From Desulfobulbaceae bacterium (GTDB lineage: Bacteria; Bacteroidota; Ignavibacteria; Kapaibacteriales; UBA2268): 64,000 nucleotides of DNA. The notes under the pieces were generated by a model, which worked only from the letters and a program-made list of their open reading frames with translations, was not told where the DNA came from and ran no database searches. The position numbers and the translations under genes were made by a program. The DNA is taken from assembly GCA_018335795.1 (NCBI GenBank), contig JAGXRP010000008.1:22766-86765 (forward strand), read 5' to 3'. This document shows positions 9,258 to 18,112 of the stretch, piece after piece. Within the stretch, counting starts at the first letter, position 1. Each line of letters opens with the position of its first letter.

Positions 9258-9909
9258 CAAAATATTATTTATCGTTTTGCTAACGCTTGCGAGCTGTGCA
9301 TCAAGCACCAATTTGCGTTTATATTATTATCCGGTACACGATTTAGAACGTGGCAAGGTTTACGCATATCGCTCAAGCGATGTTTTCAATAAGCATTTTT
9401 TCGTCGCACTCAAATCCAAAACAGAAATGGGGAAGAGCTACTTATATATAGAGATGTTTGACGGAGATTTTAAAATGCTTTCAAGTACGAAAGAATTATT
9501 AACTGAAGAAATGGCTGAAATAGTTGAATTTGGAGTTAATAAAGATAGTATAATCAATTATCTTGATGTCAGAACGAATATGTCTTTTTTCTGGTTCTTT
9601 GAAGAACCAAGCTTATTTATTGGGAAATCGGAAAACAAGACTTTTCAAATTAAAAGAATGTTCCAAAATGCCTTTGTAAATTATCTTTACCAAGGAGTTG
9701 AATACTCTTCGGCATATATCACTCAAAAGGGTAGCGGGGATTTATACAATTCTGTAATGTCGGACTATAATATGACCGATTTATATTTTGCAAAGGGAAT
9801 CGGAATGGTTGCATTCAAAATTGAAAAACCCGGTAGTAAGAAAGAAGAATTTGTATTGGATAAGATGCTTAATATGAATGAGTGGCGTATTTTACGAGGG
9901 GCTAATTAA
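9244..9909 (+). CDS. Putative lipoprotein, unknown function
   Basis: A 221-residue protein with an N-terminal signal and lipobox LASC (Cys 18). The mature part is rich in aromatic and charged residues and looks beta-rich; no known domain is recognised. It overlaps the deaminase by 14 bp, and its stop codon overlaps the glycosyltransferase ATG by one base (TAATG), so it belongs to a translationally coupled run of three genes. Confidence 0.7.
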   Translation: MKRYNKILFIVLLTLASCASSTNLRLYYYPVHDLERGKVYAYRSSDVFNKHFFVALKSKTEMGKSYLYIEMFDGDFKMLSSTKELLTEEMAEIVEFGVNKDSIINYLDVRTNMSFFWFFEEPSLFIGKSENKTFQIKRMFQNAFVNYLYQGVEYSSAYITQKGSGDLYNSVMSDYNMTDLYFAKGIGMVAFKIEKPGSKKEEFVLDKMLNMNEWRILRGAN

Positions 9910-10808
9910 TGCAAGACGAAAAAGACGCAACGCTACTATCGGTAGCAATGATTGTAAAAAATGAAGAAAAAGATTTACCCGATTGTCTCGAAAGCATAAT
10001 AAACCTCTCAGACCAAATCGTAATAGTTGATACAGGCTCTACTGATAATAGTAAAGAAATTGCATTGAATTATGGAGCTGAAGTTTATGATTTCATGTGG
10101 TGCGATGATTTTGCCATGGCAAGGAATGAATCACTCAAATATGCTGTCGGTCAGTGGATTTTGTACATTGATGCCGACGAAAGATTATCACCCGACAGCC
10201 AAATATTTATTAGAAATTTGATTAGCACTGCCAAGCCCGAAGTCGGGGGATTTATCACAAGTATCGTGAGTAAGTATATCGAAGATGATGGCTCCTTAGC
10301 CACTTACAAAGGTAAATATCCCCGGCTTTTCCGGAATTTGGGCTATCCGGATTTGCATTTTTTCGGAAAAATCCACGAGCAAATTTCGCCTTCAATTTAT
10401 GAAAAGGGTTTCGATATTATAGAATCCGAAATTGTGATTATCCATGAAGGATACGCAATCAGCAAAGCAGAAATGAATTTGAAAGTTGGGAAAAATCTTA
10501 ATATTTTATCCGAACATGTTCGGAAAGAGCCTGAGAACGCATTTTCTTGGTATCAGTTGGGTAATACTCTTTATCAGATGAAAATATATGACCGAGCTAT
10601 CGAATGTCTCGAAAATGCACTAAAGTGCGGCAACCTGACAAAATTTCTTTCGGCAAATACTTCTCTTGCGCTTGCTAATATGTATCTATCAAAAAAACAG
10701 ACACTCGTTGCTCGCAAATGTTGTGAGTTAGCACTGCTCTATATACCAGATTTTCATGCGGCAAAAGTGCTATTGAACCATATTGCTACACTTAATAAAT
10801 CAAAATAA
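9909..10808 (+). CDS. Family 2 glycosyltransferase with C-terminal TPR-like region
   Basis: The first ~190 residues are a GT-A fold glycosyltransferase: MIVKNEEKDLPDCLESI at the N-terminus, VDTGSTDNS near residue 38, and the metal-binding DADERL near residue 80. The WCDDFAMARNES segment is typical of the SunS-like GT2 subgroup. Residues ~200-295 contain helix-turn-helix repeats resembling TPRs (for example WYQLGNTLYQMKIYDRAIEC). It probably transfers a sugar to a glycan or protein; donor and acceptor are unknown. It has no membrane segment, so it should be cytoplasmic. Confidence 0.85.
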   Translation: MQDEKDATLLSVAMIVKNEEKDLPDCLESIINLSDQIVIVDTGSTDNSKEIALNYGAEVYDFMWCDDFAMARNESLKYAVGQWILYIDADERLSPDSQIFIRNLISTAKPEVGGFITSIVSKYIEDDGSLATYKGKYPRLFRNLGYPDLHFFGKIHEQISPSIYEKGFDIIESEIVIIHEGYAISKAEMNLKVGKNLNILSEHVRKEPENAFSWYQLGNTLYQMKIYDRAIECLENALKCGNLTKFLSANTSLALANMYLSKKQTLVARKCCELALLYIPDFHAAKVLLNHIATLNKSK

Positions 10809-10867
10809 AATCTATTTAAATTGATTGAATTGATTTTGAAGCCATGATATAATAATTTTGCATCGTT

Positions 10868-11215
10868 ATGGCAAAAAAAAATATTAATATTAATATCAAA
10901 GAATTAAAAGCAAAAAATTTGGCTATTTTGATAAAGCTAAATCAAAATTTTAATAAATTGATTGACGACATGCTCAAAAGCGAAATTGATTTAGATAGTT
11001 CTGTAAAATTAGCTCAGAATTACTGCAAAACAATTACCGAAATATCAAAATTAATTGATTTGATGAATATTGCAATAGATGACGAGAAAGGCGCAAAGGA
11101 CATTAACGAAATTATCAGAAGCGACCCACAGGCATTTGAATTGGCTGCTCAAATTATGAATCGCTTATACGAATTAGAAAATAATATTGAAAATAAAACA
11201 AAATTAGTTATATAA
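10868..11215 (+). CDS. Hypothetical alpha-helical protein
   Basis: A 115-residue, Lys/Asn/Ile-rich protein with no recognised domain; the pattern suggests two or three long helices, perhaps a coiled coil. A TAATTTTG box (10853-10860), with TTG 20 bases upstream, ends only 7 bp before the ATG, so a leaderless or near-leaderless transcript is possible. Its 3' end overlaps the convergent acyltransferase gene by 12 bp. Confidence 0.6.
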   Translation: MAKKNININIKELKAKNLAILIKLNQNFNKLIDDMLKSEIDLDSSVKLAQNYCKTITEISKLIDLMNIAIDDEKGAKDINEIIRSDPQAFELAAQIMNRLYELENNIENKTKLVI

Positions 11216-12346
11216 TTTATTTTTATATTTTTGCATTAAATCTAAAGAAGATTGCTTCCAACCATCAATATATCGAACCAAAATCAAAAAGAAAATGATT
11301 AACATAACTGCAGCTAAAATGCTCTGCCAAGGCACAAATGAATATTTGTAATAGTGCATTAGTCCATTATTCAGAGCAGTACCATAAATAATGAAAATAT
11401 GTACAACGTATATCACCATAGTCTTTTGTCCTGTTTTGGCTAATAATTTTGGTATTTTGACAGTATTTGCAATGAATGATATTACTCCGCAAATAATCAA
11501 AGTATTGCCTAAATGATAGAAAAGAAAGTTATTATAAAGCAAATACTTCAAGTTCATATCGCCTGTTAGATTGAATAAAAATTCCAACACGCCTCCGGAA
11601 CCGAAATGCAAGATTAACCCTAATGCAAAAATTACAAATGTAAATATATAATTAAAAGCAATATTGACATTTTTTGATAGTATATAGCCCAAAAGTGCTC
11701 CCCACAAACTAAATCCCATCCATGGAATAACAGTAAAATTAGCTCCGTAATCAACAGTGAAATAAGTGGCTATAGGCAAAGGGAAAATTGCCAACCAATC
11801 TATATCTAATGTAGAAGGATAAAAATAGAACAATGATAAAGCCGATAAACTCAAAAAAAGCCAAATTGGAATTCGCGTGAGTTGGTGGATTATATATAAT
11901 GTAATTATCGTAAATATTGATAATCCGATACAATGCAATACATCCGCCGCAAATGAATATTTGAATTGCATAAAGTCCAAATCGGTGAGATTGGATAAAA
12001 TATTAAAATTAAATCGGAGTAAATATCCTAGAATAATGAGAATTACAAATCTTTTAAGTCCTTTGCTTACTCTTTCATTCTCGGTGAACTTTATATTTTT
12101 ACGCATTAATAAATATGTAAAAATAGTGCCTGATGCAAAGAAAAATACAGGAGCAGTAATTCCCCTCATATGATTCCATAAATTATAGAAAAAATTCCCG
12201 GCATCGCGAAATTCCATCGCAAGGGTTGCATCGACCATATGCCCTTGCACCATCATCAAAATTGCATATGCTCGAACGAGGTCAATAAAGTGCAATCTCG
12301 GTGATTCTTTGCTATGGTCAGGGACATTGGGTAAAAATCTATTCAT
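11204..12346 (-). CDS. Multi-spanning membrane acyltransferase, DUF1624/HGSNAT-like
   Basis: A 380-residue integral membrane protein with roughly ten hydrophobic helices. The N-terminal block FIDLVRAYAILMMVQGH and the following RGITAPVFFFASG motif resemble the DUF1624 / heparan-alpha-glucosaminide N-acetyltransferase-like family and related acyltransferase 3 proteins, which move acetyl groups from acetyl-CoA to envelope glycans. The acceptor is unknown. The start overlaps the SGNH hydrolase gene by 8 bp, so a joint role in acylating or deacylating a surface glycan is possible (inference). Confidence 0.75.
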   Translation of the reverse strand: MNRFLPNVPDHSKESPRLHFIDLVRAYAILMMVQGHMVDATLAMEFRDAGNFFYNLWNHMRGITAPVFFFASGTIFTYLLMRKNIKFTENERVSKGLKRFVILIILGYLLRFNFNILSNLTDLDFMQFKYSFAADVLHCIGLSIFTIITLYIIHQLTRIPIWLFLSLSALSLFYFYPSTLDIDWLAIFPLPIATYFTVDYGANFTVIPWMGFSLWGALLGYILSKNVNIAFNYIFTFVIFALGLILHFGSGGVLEFLFNLTGDMNLKYLLYNNFLFYHLGNTLIICGVISFIANTVKIPKLLAKTGQKTMVIYVVHIFIIYGTALNNGLMHYYKYSFVPWQSILAAVMLIIFFLILVRYIDGWKQSSLDLMQKYKNKLYN

Positions 12347-13085
12347 AACGCTTTTTCCATTCTTTTACTGTATCAAATGCAATATCTTGGATATATTCTG
12401 CTATTTCGGGGTCTATGCCCAGTATGTAAGTGCTCTCATTAGCATTCATACCTGTCAAGTATGAATAAAAAACGCATGCAGATAAATAGCTCCCTACTAA
12501 ATTGGGATGTTTAAAATCTGAATATAATTCTAAATCTGGACGTTCGGTTCGGACTTTGTTCCAGACTAAGCCGACCGGCACGAGTTGGCACCCAAGTTCG
12601 TCGGCAATCGCTGTGTATGAATTTGCAAGTATTGCAGCCATGCCCGGGTCCTCTTTATATTCCCAAGTCATGAAAAATATTGTCTTGGCATTTGTACCAC
12701 GAATTATCCTTTCAAAAACCTTAGAATAATTGTAAAAGTTTTCGCGGTCCGTAATCGGAGACGTACTATATTCCTGCAGCACTACATAATCCCATTTAAT
12801 GCTTTTAATTTGGATAACGGCGTCACCTTTGCGATAATGCCCCGAAAGCCTTTCTCCTCCGGGTGCAATCCTCATTGAGCGGATTTTGAGCGGAGTATCG
12901 GTGCTGTCGAACATTTTATGTAGTATTTTATCAAGTCCGCCGTTTGAGTGGGTCAAGCTATTGCCGATAAATAAAATATTAAGCGGATTTACTGTATAAT
13001 CATCGGGGCGACTGAAACATCCACCGATTATTATCAACCCGATAGTAAGAAATAAATATTTTATGTATTTAGCTTTTGTCCTCAT
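12339..13085 (-). CDS. SGNH/GDSL-type hydrolase, lipoprotein
   Basis: A 248-residue protein with a signal peptide and lipobox IIGGC (Cys 23). The mature region opens with block I IGNSLTHSNGG, giving the nucleophile Ser of the SGNH fold, and has the block III-like LQEYS. The C-terminal DFKHPN contains the expected catalytic Asp/His pair (DxxH). Such enzymes are esterases or deacetylases. It lies between pgi and the membrane acyltransferase in one minus-strand cluster with short or negative spacing. Confidence 0.78.
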   Translation of the reverse strand: MRTKAKYIKYLFLTIGLIIIGGCFSRPDDYTVNPLNILFIGNSLTHSNGGLDKILHKMFDSTDTPLKIRSMRIAPGGERLSGHYRKGDAVIQIKSIKWDYVVLQEYSTSPITDRENFYNYSKVFERIIRGTNAKTIFFMTWEYKEDPGMAAILANSYTAIADELGCQLVPVGLVWNKVRTERPDLELYSDFKHPNLVGSYLSACVFYSYLTGMNANESTYILGIDPEIAEYIQDIAFDTVKEWKKRYE

Positions 13086-13094
13086 TAAATATTT

Positions 13095-14732
13095 CTATCT
13101 TATTGAATTATAATAATTAATAAGTCCATTAGTCGAGCCGTCATGAGATTTAATTTTGATTTTATGATTTAATTCAGGATAAATTGATTTTGCTAATTGT
13201 TTGCCTAATTCCACTCCCCATTGGTCGTACGAATTTACATCCCAAATCACACCTTGTACAAAAACTTTATGCTCATACATTGCAATCAACATCCCCAATG
13301 TTTCGGGCGTCAATTTATCAATTAGCAGCGTATTTGTGGGTTTGTTGCCAGGGAATAATTTATGTGACAATAGTTTTTCAATTTCGCTTTCTGTCATATT
13401 TCCAGAACTTAATTCGAGTTTGACTTCATCAGCATTTTTTCCCATCATCATGGCTTCTGTTTGGGCAAAGAAATTGGACATCAGTATGTTATGATGCTCA
13501 TCTGTCGGGTTCAATGATTGCGCAAATGCTATGAAATCTGCCGGAATTGTTCCTGTACCTTGGTGTAGTAGCTGGAAAAAAGAATGTTGTGAATTGGTGC
13601 CGATTGTACCCCATATCACTGGACCTGTGGAATAATCCAACATCTTCCCATCACGTGAAACTCTTTTACCGTTGCTTTCCATATCGAGCTGTTGCAAAAA
13701 TTCCGAAAAGCGTTCCAAATATTGGTCATAAGGGATTACCGCATGTGAATCAAATCCCCAAAAATTCATATACCAAATGCCAATCACAGCCATCAGTACC
13801 GGAATATTCCTCTCAAAAGGAGTATTGCGGAAATGTGAATCCATTTTGTATGCTCCGGCAAGCAATTTTTCAAAATTCTCGAAACCTACATAAAGCGAGA
13901 TTGGCAGACCTATTGCAGACCATAGGGAATAGCGTCCGCCGACCCAATCCCAGAATTCAAACATATTCTCGCTGGGAATGCCAAATTGGTTACATGCCTT
14001 GTGATTGGTCGAAAGTGCCACAAAATGCTTTGCTATATCAGCGGTACTTGCTCCCGATTTCAAAAACCATGCTTTAGCAGTATTAGCATTTGTCAGCGTT
14101 TCCCAAGTTGTGAACGTTTTGGAAGCAATTATAAAAAGTGTAGTTTCGGGATTGAGCTTCCGCAAAGTTTCTTCAATATCTGTTGCATCTACATTCGATA
14201 CAAAATGAATATTGACTTTGCCTGAAGAATATTTTTTGAGTGCATTACAAACCATTTTAGGTCCTAAATCTGAACCGCCAATGCCTATATTAACTACATC
14301 TGTAAATCTTATGTTCGTATATGAGCAAAATTTGCCGTTATGTACATCTTGTGTAAATTGCTCCATTTGCTCAAGAACCTTCCTGATGCCGGGCATGATA
14401 TCTTTGCCCTCGAAATATACCTCTTCATTGCCTCTGTTCCGCAATGCCGTATGCAATACTGCCCTATTTTCCGTATTATTTATCTTTTCACCTTTGAATT
14501 GAGCTTCGATTTTTTCGCTCAAATTCGATTCATGTGCCAATCCAAGCAACAAACGAAGAGTTTCATTTGTAACAAGATTTTTGGAATAATCAAACAGAAA
14601 TTGTTCCCAAATTACTGAGAAACGCTCGAATCGATTGACATCATCAGCAAATAATTCTCTCAAATGCACATTATTCATCGAATTGAAATGTTCTTTCAAT
14701 TTTCCGTAACTTTCAGTCTTCGACATTAACAT
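13095..14732 (-). CDS. pgi: Glucose-6-phosphate isomerase
   Basis: Interconverts glucose-6-phosphate and fructose-6-phosphate in glycolysis and gluconeogenesis. The 545-residue protein carries the PGI sugar-phosphate motif NIGIGGSDLGPKM near residue 152, the signature around the catalytic Glu (WDWVGGRYSLWS), GTNSQHSFFQLLHQGT with the catalytic His, and the C-terminal SYDQWGVELGK with the catalytic Lys. Two starts are possible (14732 or 14726); the first has a TAGAG about 7 bases upstream. It is first in the pgi-SGNH-acyltransferase cluster. Confidence 0.97.
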   Translation of the reverse strand: MLMSKTESYGKLKEHFNSMNNVHLRELFADDVNRFERFSVIWEQFLFDYSKNLVTNETLRLLLGLAHESNLSEKIEAQFKGEKINNTENRAVLHTALRNRGNEEVYFEGKDIMPGIRKVLEQMEQFTQDVHNGKFCSYTNIRFTDVVNIGIGGSDLGPKMVCNALKKYSSGKVNIHFVSNVDATDIEETLRKLNPETTLFIIASKTFTTWETLTNANTAKAWFLKSGASTADIAKHFVALSTNHKACNQFGIPSENMFEFWDWVGGRYSLWSAIGLPISLYVGFENFEKLLAGAYKMDSHFRNTPFERNIPVLMAVIGIWYMNFWGFDSHAVIPYDQYLERFSEFLQQLDMESNGKRVSRDGKMLDYSTGPVIWGTIGTNSQHSFFQLLHQGTGTIPADFIAFAQSLNPTDEHHNILMSNFFAQTEAMMMGKNADEVKLELSSGNMTESEIEKLLSHKLFPGNKPTNTLLIDKLTPETLGMLIAMYEHKVFVQGVIWDVNSYDQWGVELGKQLAKSIYPELNHKIKIKSHDGSTNGLINYYNSIR

Positions 14733-14836
14733 AATAAAACTCTATAATTTACAAAATTTACAATCTCAAAATTACTTATTTATAATGATATGGCATAGAA
14801 TAAATTGAATCAGCTCAATTACGTCACTAAAAGAAT

Positions 14837-16210
14837 ATGCTCAGCAAATTTAATATACAGGATAGAGTAAGGCTTCTCAATCAGGGAATTGAAGGCTTGG
14901 GCGATGTGATTTATTGGATGAGTCGTGATTGCAGGTTGCAAGACAACGCAGCTTTGCTGTTCGCCCAATCAATCGCAATAGCCAAGAAGCGACATTTGAG
15001 AATTGTCTTCGATGCTCAATTTGCGGGAGAATCCCCAAGGCAACAAGGGTTTTTACTACAGGGATTGCAAGAGCTGGCGGTGGATTGCAAAGAATTCAAT
15101 TTGAGTTGTGAATTTCTGTATGGAAGAAATGCGATACCTTTGGTAGAATTTACTAAATTGAATAAGGTCTGTTGCGTAGTTACAGATTTTGACCCTTTGA
15201 AATTTCATCAATCACGCAAACATGATTTTTGCAAAAGTTCGACAGTACCTGTTTATGAGGTTGACGCGCATAATATTGTTCCTTTGTGGTTCGCATCGTC
15301 AAAGCTGGAATTCGCGGCTTACACGATTCGTCCCAAAATCACAAAATTATTGCCTATATATTTGACTGAAATCCCGGAATTGCTTATTCATCCATACGGC
15401 ACGGCTGAAATTGCTTCAATTGAAAATCAGTCTGATGGTGGAAATGAATTGAAAAGTGGCGAATCTCAAGCAAAAATCAAACTTTCCCAATTCATCGAAA
15501 GCAAATTGGATGCCTATGACGAGCTGCGAAACGACCCGTCGCTGAATTTCCAATCGGGACTTTCGCCCTATCTTCATTTCGGGATGATTTCTGCTCAACG
15601 CGTTGCTTTGGAAGTTCGAAAAATTGATGTTAATCCCGATTCAAAAGCGGCATTCCTCGAAGAGCTCATCATCCGCAAGGAATTATCGGATAATTTTTGT
15701 TATTATAATCCTAATTATTACAACTTTAACGGTTTTCATAGTTGGGCTCAGAGCACTTTGAACGAACATCGCCACGACCCGCGAGAGTATCTCTATTCTC
15801 TCGAGCAATTTGAAAATGCCGAAACGCACGACAAATACTGGAATGCGGCACAAAGAGAGATGATGATTACGGGCAAGATGCACGGATATATGCGAATGTA
15901 TTGGGCAAAGAAGATTTTGGAATGGACTCGCTCGCCCGAAGAAGCATTGGATTATGCTATCATTTTGAATGATAAATATTCATTGGACGGTCGCGACCCG
16001 AACGGCTATACCGGCATTGCATGGTCAATCGGAGGAGTTCATGACCGTGCTTGGTCCGAACGTCCCGTCTTTGGAAAAATTCGTTTTATGAATGATTCGG
16101 GATTAAAGCGTAAATTTGATATTGAAAAATATGTTGAAAATATAAAACTTTTACAAAATGAGAATAATAATATCGGCAATTCTGTTCATAGTCTTTTTGG
16201 CGGCTTGTGA
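14837..16210 (+). CDS. Class II CPD photolyase
   Basis: A flavin-dependent enzyme that uses blue light to split cyclobutane pyrimidine dimers. The 457-residue protein starts with the class II pattern RVRLLNQG followed by YWMSRDCRLQDNAALL, then a FAD-binding domain with EELIIRKELSDNFCYYNPNY, the MMITGKMHGYMRMYWAKKI helix and LNDKYSLDGRDPNGYTGIAW, all typical of class II rather than class I photolyases. The gene is divergent from pgi. The next gene starts inside its last 53 bp. Confidence 0.93.
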   Translation: MLSKFNIQDRVRLLNQGIEGLGDVIYWMSRDCRLQDNAALLFAQSIAIAKKRHLRIVFDAQFAGESPRQQGFLLQGLQELAVDCKEFNLSCEFLYGRNAIPLVEFTKLNKVCCVVTDFDPLKFHQSRKHDFCKSSTVPVYEVDAHNIVPLWFASSKLEFAAYTIRPKITKLLPIYLTEIPELLIHPYGTAEIASIENQSDGGNELKSGESQAKIKLSQFIESKLDAYDELRNDPSLNFQSGLSPYLHFGMISAQRVALEVRKIDVNPDSKAAFLEELIIRKELSDNFCYYNPNYYNFNGFHSWAQSTLNEHRHDPREYLYSLEQFENAETHDKYWNAAQREMMITGKMHGYMRMYWAKKILEWTRSPEEALDYAIILNDKYSLDGRDPNGYTGIAWSIGGVHDRAWSERPVFGKIRFMNDSGLKRKFDIEKYVENIKLLQNENNNIGNSVHSLFGGL

Positions 16211-16499
16211 ATCTGACGATTCGCGGATTGGACGCTATACAGATATTTATTACGACATCATGGTCGCTAAGGAAACCTATCTCGATTCAGCACTCGCTGC
16301 GGGAGCGATAGACAGTATAATGAAGCATTATGGGTATGATATAAAAACGTTTGAGAAGGAATCATACGAATTGTTCATGAAAGACCGAAAATATTTCACG
16401 ACAATAATCGATTCGGTCAGAAAGCGTGCTGAAGCTGAAATGCGACGAATTTTATCCGAAAAAGAGAAAACAAGAGATACAAGCAAAACGAAGGACTAA
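16158..16499 (+). CDS. Small lipoprotein, DUF4296-like
   Basis: A 113-residue protein with a signal peptide and lipobox LAAC (Cys 17), followed by a helical segment (DIYYDIMVAKETYLDSA...) whose layout resembles DUF4296 lipoproteins of Bacteroidota. It has a charged Lys-rich C-terminus. It overlaps the photolyase by 53 bp in another frame; the clear signal peptide supports it being real. Its stop directly abuts the end of the disrupted ArsC-like gene on the other strand. Confidence 0.7.
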   Translation: MRIIISAILFIVFLAACESDDSRIGRYTDIYYDIMVAKETYLDSALAAGAIDSIMKHYGYDIKTFEKESYELFMKDRKYFTTIIDSVRKRAEAEMRRILSEKEKTRDTSKTKD

Positions 16500-16772
16500 T
16501 CAGCCCCCTTTGAGCGAATCCGCCCATTGCTTCCACTTTCCGGGAGTATTGCCTACGCTTGCATCGCCTTTGAATCGTACTATAGGCGTTCGGTACAGAT
16601 ACGGGATTTCCAACAATGTCTCGAAGGCATCAAATAAGCGGTGTGCGTAGCCATTTTCTTTGTAATATTTGCCGTCGGTATCAATCAAATCCTCAATATT
16701 TATCTTGCGTAGCACACTTTCTAACTCGCCTTTTGAAAGATTTTTCTCTTCGAGATTAAGCAATGTGTTCAT
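16500..16772 (-). pseudogene. C-terminal part of an ArsC/Spx-family reductase, cut by the island
   Basis: An open frame of 90 codons. From residue 6 on it reads as the C-terminal two thirds of an ArsC-family (thioredoxin-fold) reductase: LSKGELESVLRKINI, then IDTDGKYYKE, then YLYRTPIVRFKG and SVGNTPGKWKQW. The first five codons (MNTLL) come from island DNA; a TAA lies 8 codons upstream, so no longer frame exists. The N-terminal redox motif is missing here and is found at 41,366-41,527. Joining the parts at the 13-bp repeat gives a 118-residue protein of normal family length. The fragment may still be translated but should not be active. Confidence 0.93.
16745..16757. repeat. Left attachment repeat (13 bp)
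   Basis: TCTCTTCGAGATT, identical to 41416-41428. It contains the interrupted palindrome TCTC-TTC-GAGA, as expected for a tyrosine-recombinase crossover site. It encodes the residues NLEE (minus strand) that are shared by both parts of the split ArsC-like gene. Confidence 0.92.
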
Positions 16773-17246
16773 AAGCCCTTGTAATACAACATATTACGAG
16801 TGATTTTTTCATTCTTCCAACATATTTCCAACAAAATTTCTCAAAAGCTAAGTATGTTGTGTTTAAAACGAGTGAAAACTGCAAATGAAGTTGGAAAGAT
16901 TTTCATTTCCAACTTTCACTTTTCTTTCAAAGAACAATCACAATGTTATGCAAAAGTACGAAATGCCGGATTAATAGTGCTATCGTAAGGTGATTTTTCT
17001 ACAGACCGCCATAAATGCCATACATTGAATTTTTACAAATCGAGCCATAGTTAGGCATAGCCTGATATTCTTAACTATGCCTAAAAGTGTGGATTTGGGG
17101 TTGGAAGTTAGCATTTTTGAATCTGAAAAAGAAATACAACTGCAATAGATTTCATTTTTTGCCGTATAATATTTAGTGCAGCAACCACAATTCAGGATAA
17201 TGGCAACAGGGAACTCAAATTTATAAATTTTTGATAAGGATACATT
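16773..17246. other. Gene-free left end of the island, with one hairpin
   Basis: 474 bp with no convincing gene. It holds a perfect 10-bp inverted repeat, TTAGGCATAG at 17051-17060 and CTATGCCTAA at 17075-17084, with a 14-base loop. There is no T-run after it on either strand, so an operator or recombination site is as likely as a terminator. The only ORF of note (16800-16988) has no start context or protein-like pattern. Confidence 0.6.
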
Positions 17247-17552
17247 ATGACCGGAAGTGAATTTAGGGCAATTAGACGTTTTAACAAATTTTCTCAGAGA
17301 ACTATTTCAGCAAAAACTGGGATTTACGTTTCTGACAGTGCAGTCAAAGAAATTGAAAGAGGTAGTAAAGTGCCTCATTTTTTCGTTAAAATTTTATCTT
17401 GGCTAATGGGACTTGATTTGTCTAAAGAAGACATTTTGAGAAAACAGTTAGATGGAATCCCCGAAAAATTTTTTCATGCCAAGATTTGCACTCGGAAGCC
17501 CAAACCTAAATCTGCGGTGATATTTCCACCAACAGGAAGTATTTATGGATGA
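17247..17552 (+). CDS. XRE/Cro-like HTH regulator
   Basis: A 101-residue protein. Residues 4-57 fit a Cro/CI-type helix-turn-helix: FRAIRRFNKFSQRTISAKTG, then SDSAVKEIERGSKVP. The C-terminal third is basic and Pro-rich. An AAGG stands 8 bases before the ATG. As the first gene at the left end of the element it is a candidate controller of its excision or cargo expression. The similarity is weak, so the family call is tentative. Confidence 0.6.
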   Translation: MTGSEFRAIRRFNKFSQRTISAKTGIYVSDSAVKEIERGSKVPHFFVKILSWLMGLDLSKEDILRKQLDGIPEKFFHAKICTRKPKPKSAVIFPPTGSIYG

Positions 17553-17647
17553 AGCCTGAAACAGTACAAAATTCTCTTGTCGTCAAAATCGAATTCAACA
17601 AGAATTCTGAATATAATACAATATACGATTTGTCTTATTCAATTTGA
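17549..17647 (+). CDS. Possible 32-residue peptide coupled to the XRE-like gene
   Basis: An ATG in the ATGA overlap with the upstream stop opens a 32-codon frame (MKPETVQNSLVVKIEFNKNS...). Its stop lies within the loop and right arm of the downstream hairpin. The coupling is the only support; composition is unremarkable. Confidence 0.3.
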   Translation: MKPETVQNSLVVKIEFNKNSEYNTIYDLSYSI

Positions 17648-17663
17648 CAAATCGTATATTTTT
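17620..17663. terminator. Long AT-rich hairpin, likely terminator of the XRE-like operon
   Basis: Perfect 15-bp inverted repeat: left arm 17620-17634 (AATATACGATTTGTC), 11-base loop, right arm 17646-17660, then TTT. The stem is AT-rich with few G-C pairs. It could instead be a protein-binding palindrome. Confidence 0.55.
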
Positions 17664-18112
17664 GTTTCTCGTAAGGAAATCGAAAACGTACTACCAATCT
17701 GTCAATGTTGGGCTTTCGACTTAGCATGTTCTATTCATACTACTTTTTTTTTCTGTTACAAACACAATGAAATCCTAATGAATGAGCTATCTATTATATT
17801 TTCTATAGAGTTATAAACAAGGAATTACTTAGGAATTATAAAGGAAAGAAGTAGGAATTACAAGGATTAGTAACAAACTTAAACTTGAAATATATTTTAT
17901 CTATCAAGGATTTAGATTTAAAATCCTCTTGAATTCCTAAATTCTATACTTTGTAACATTATGTAATATAAAGAACTTATGGGATATTGAAGGAATTTGA
18001 CAATGAAATCCTTGAATAATCCTACGTGCTAAGCCACTGATATACACAGAGATAGCGTTAATTCATCCATGACAAATGGAATTTCACACTCGACTTATTT
18101 TTTTTATTAAGA
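17648..18112. other. Gene-free region with iteron-like AGGAATTA repeats
   Basis: 465 bp between the XRE-like operon and the 3' end of the primase gene. Three exact AGGAATTA copies at 17820, 17831 and 17853 are spaced 11 and 22 bp apart, in helical phase. Related AAGGATT/AATCCTT words in both orientations continue to about 18023. Position beside a P4-type primase makes this a candidate replication origin or primase-binding region (inference). Confidence 0.45.

Noticed and set aside
16745..16757. tRNA gene as attachment site
   Set aside because: Neither junction contains tRNA-like sequence; both lie in the ArsC-like reading frame.
16800..16988. 62-codon frame at the left end of the island
   Set aside because: No ribosome-binding site, no recognisable pattern, and composition matches surrounding AT-rich non-coding DNA.
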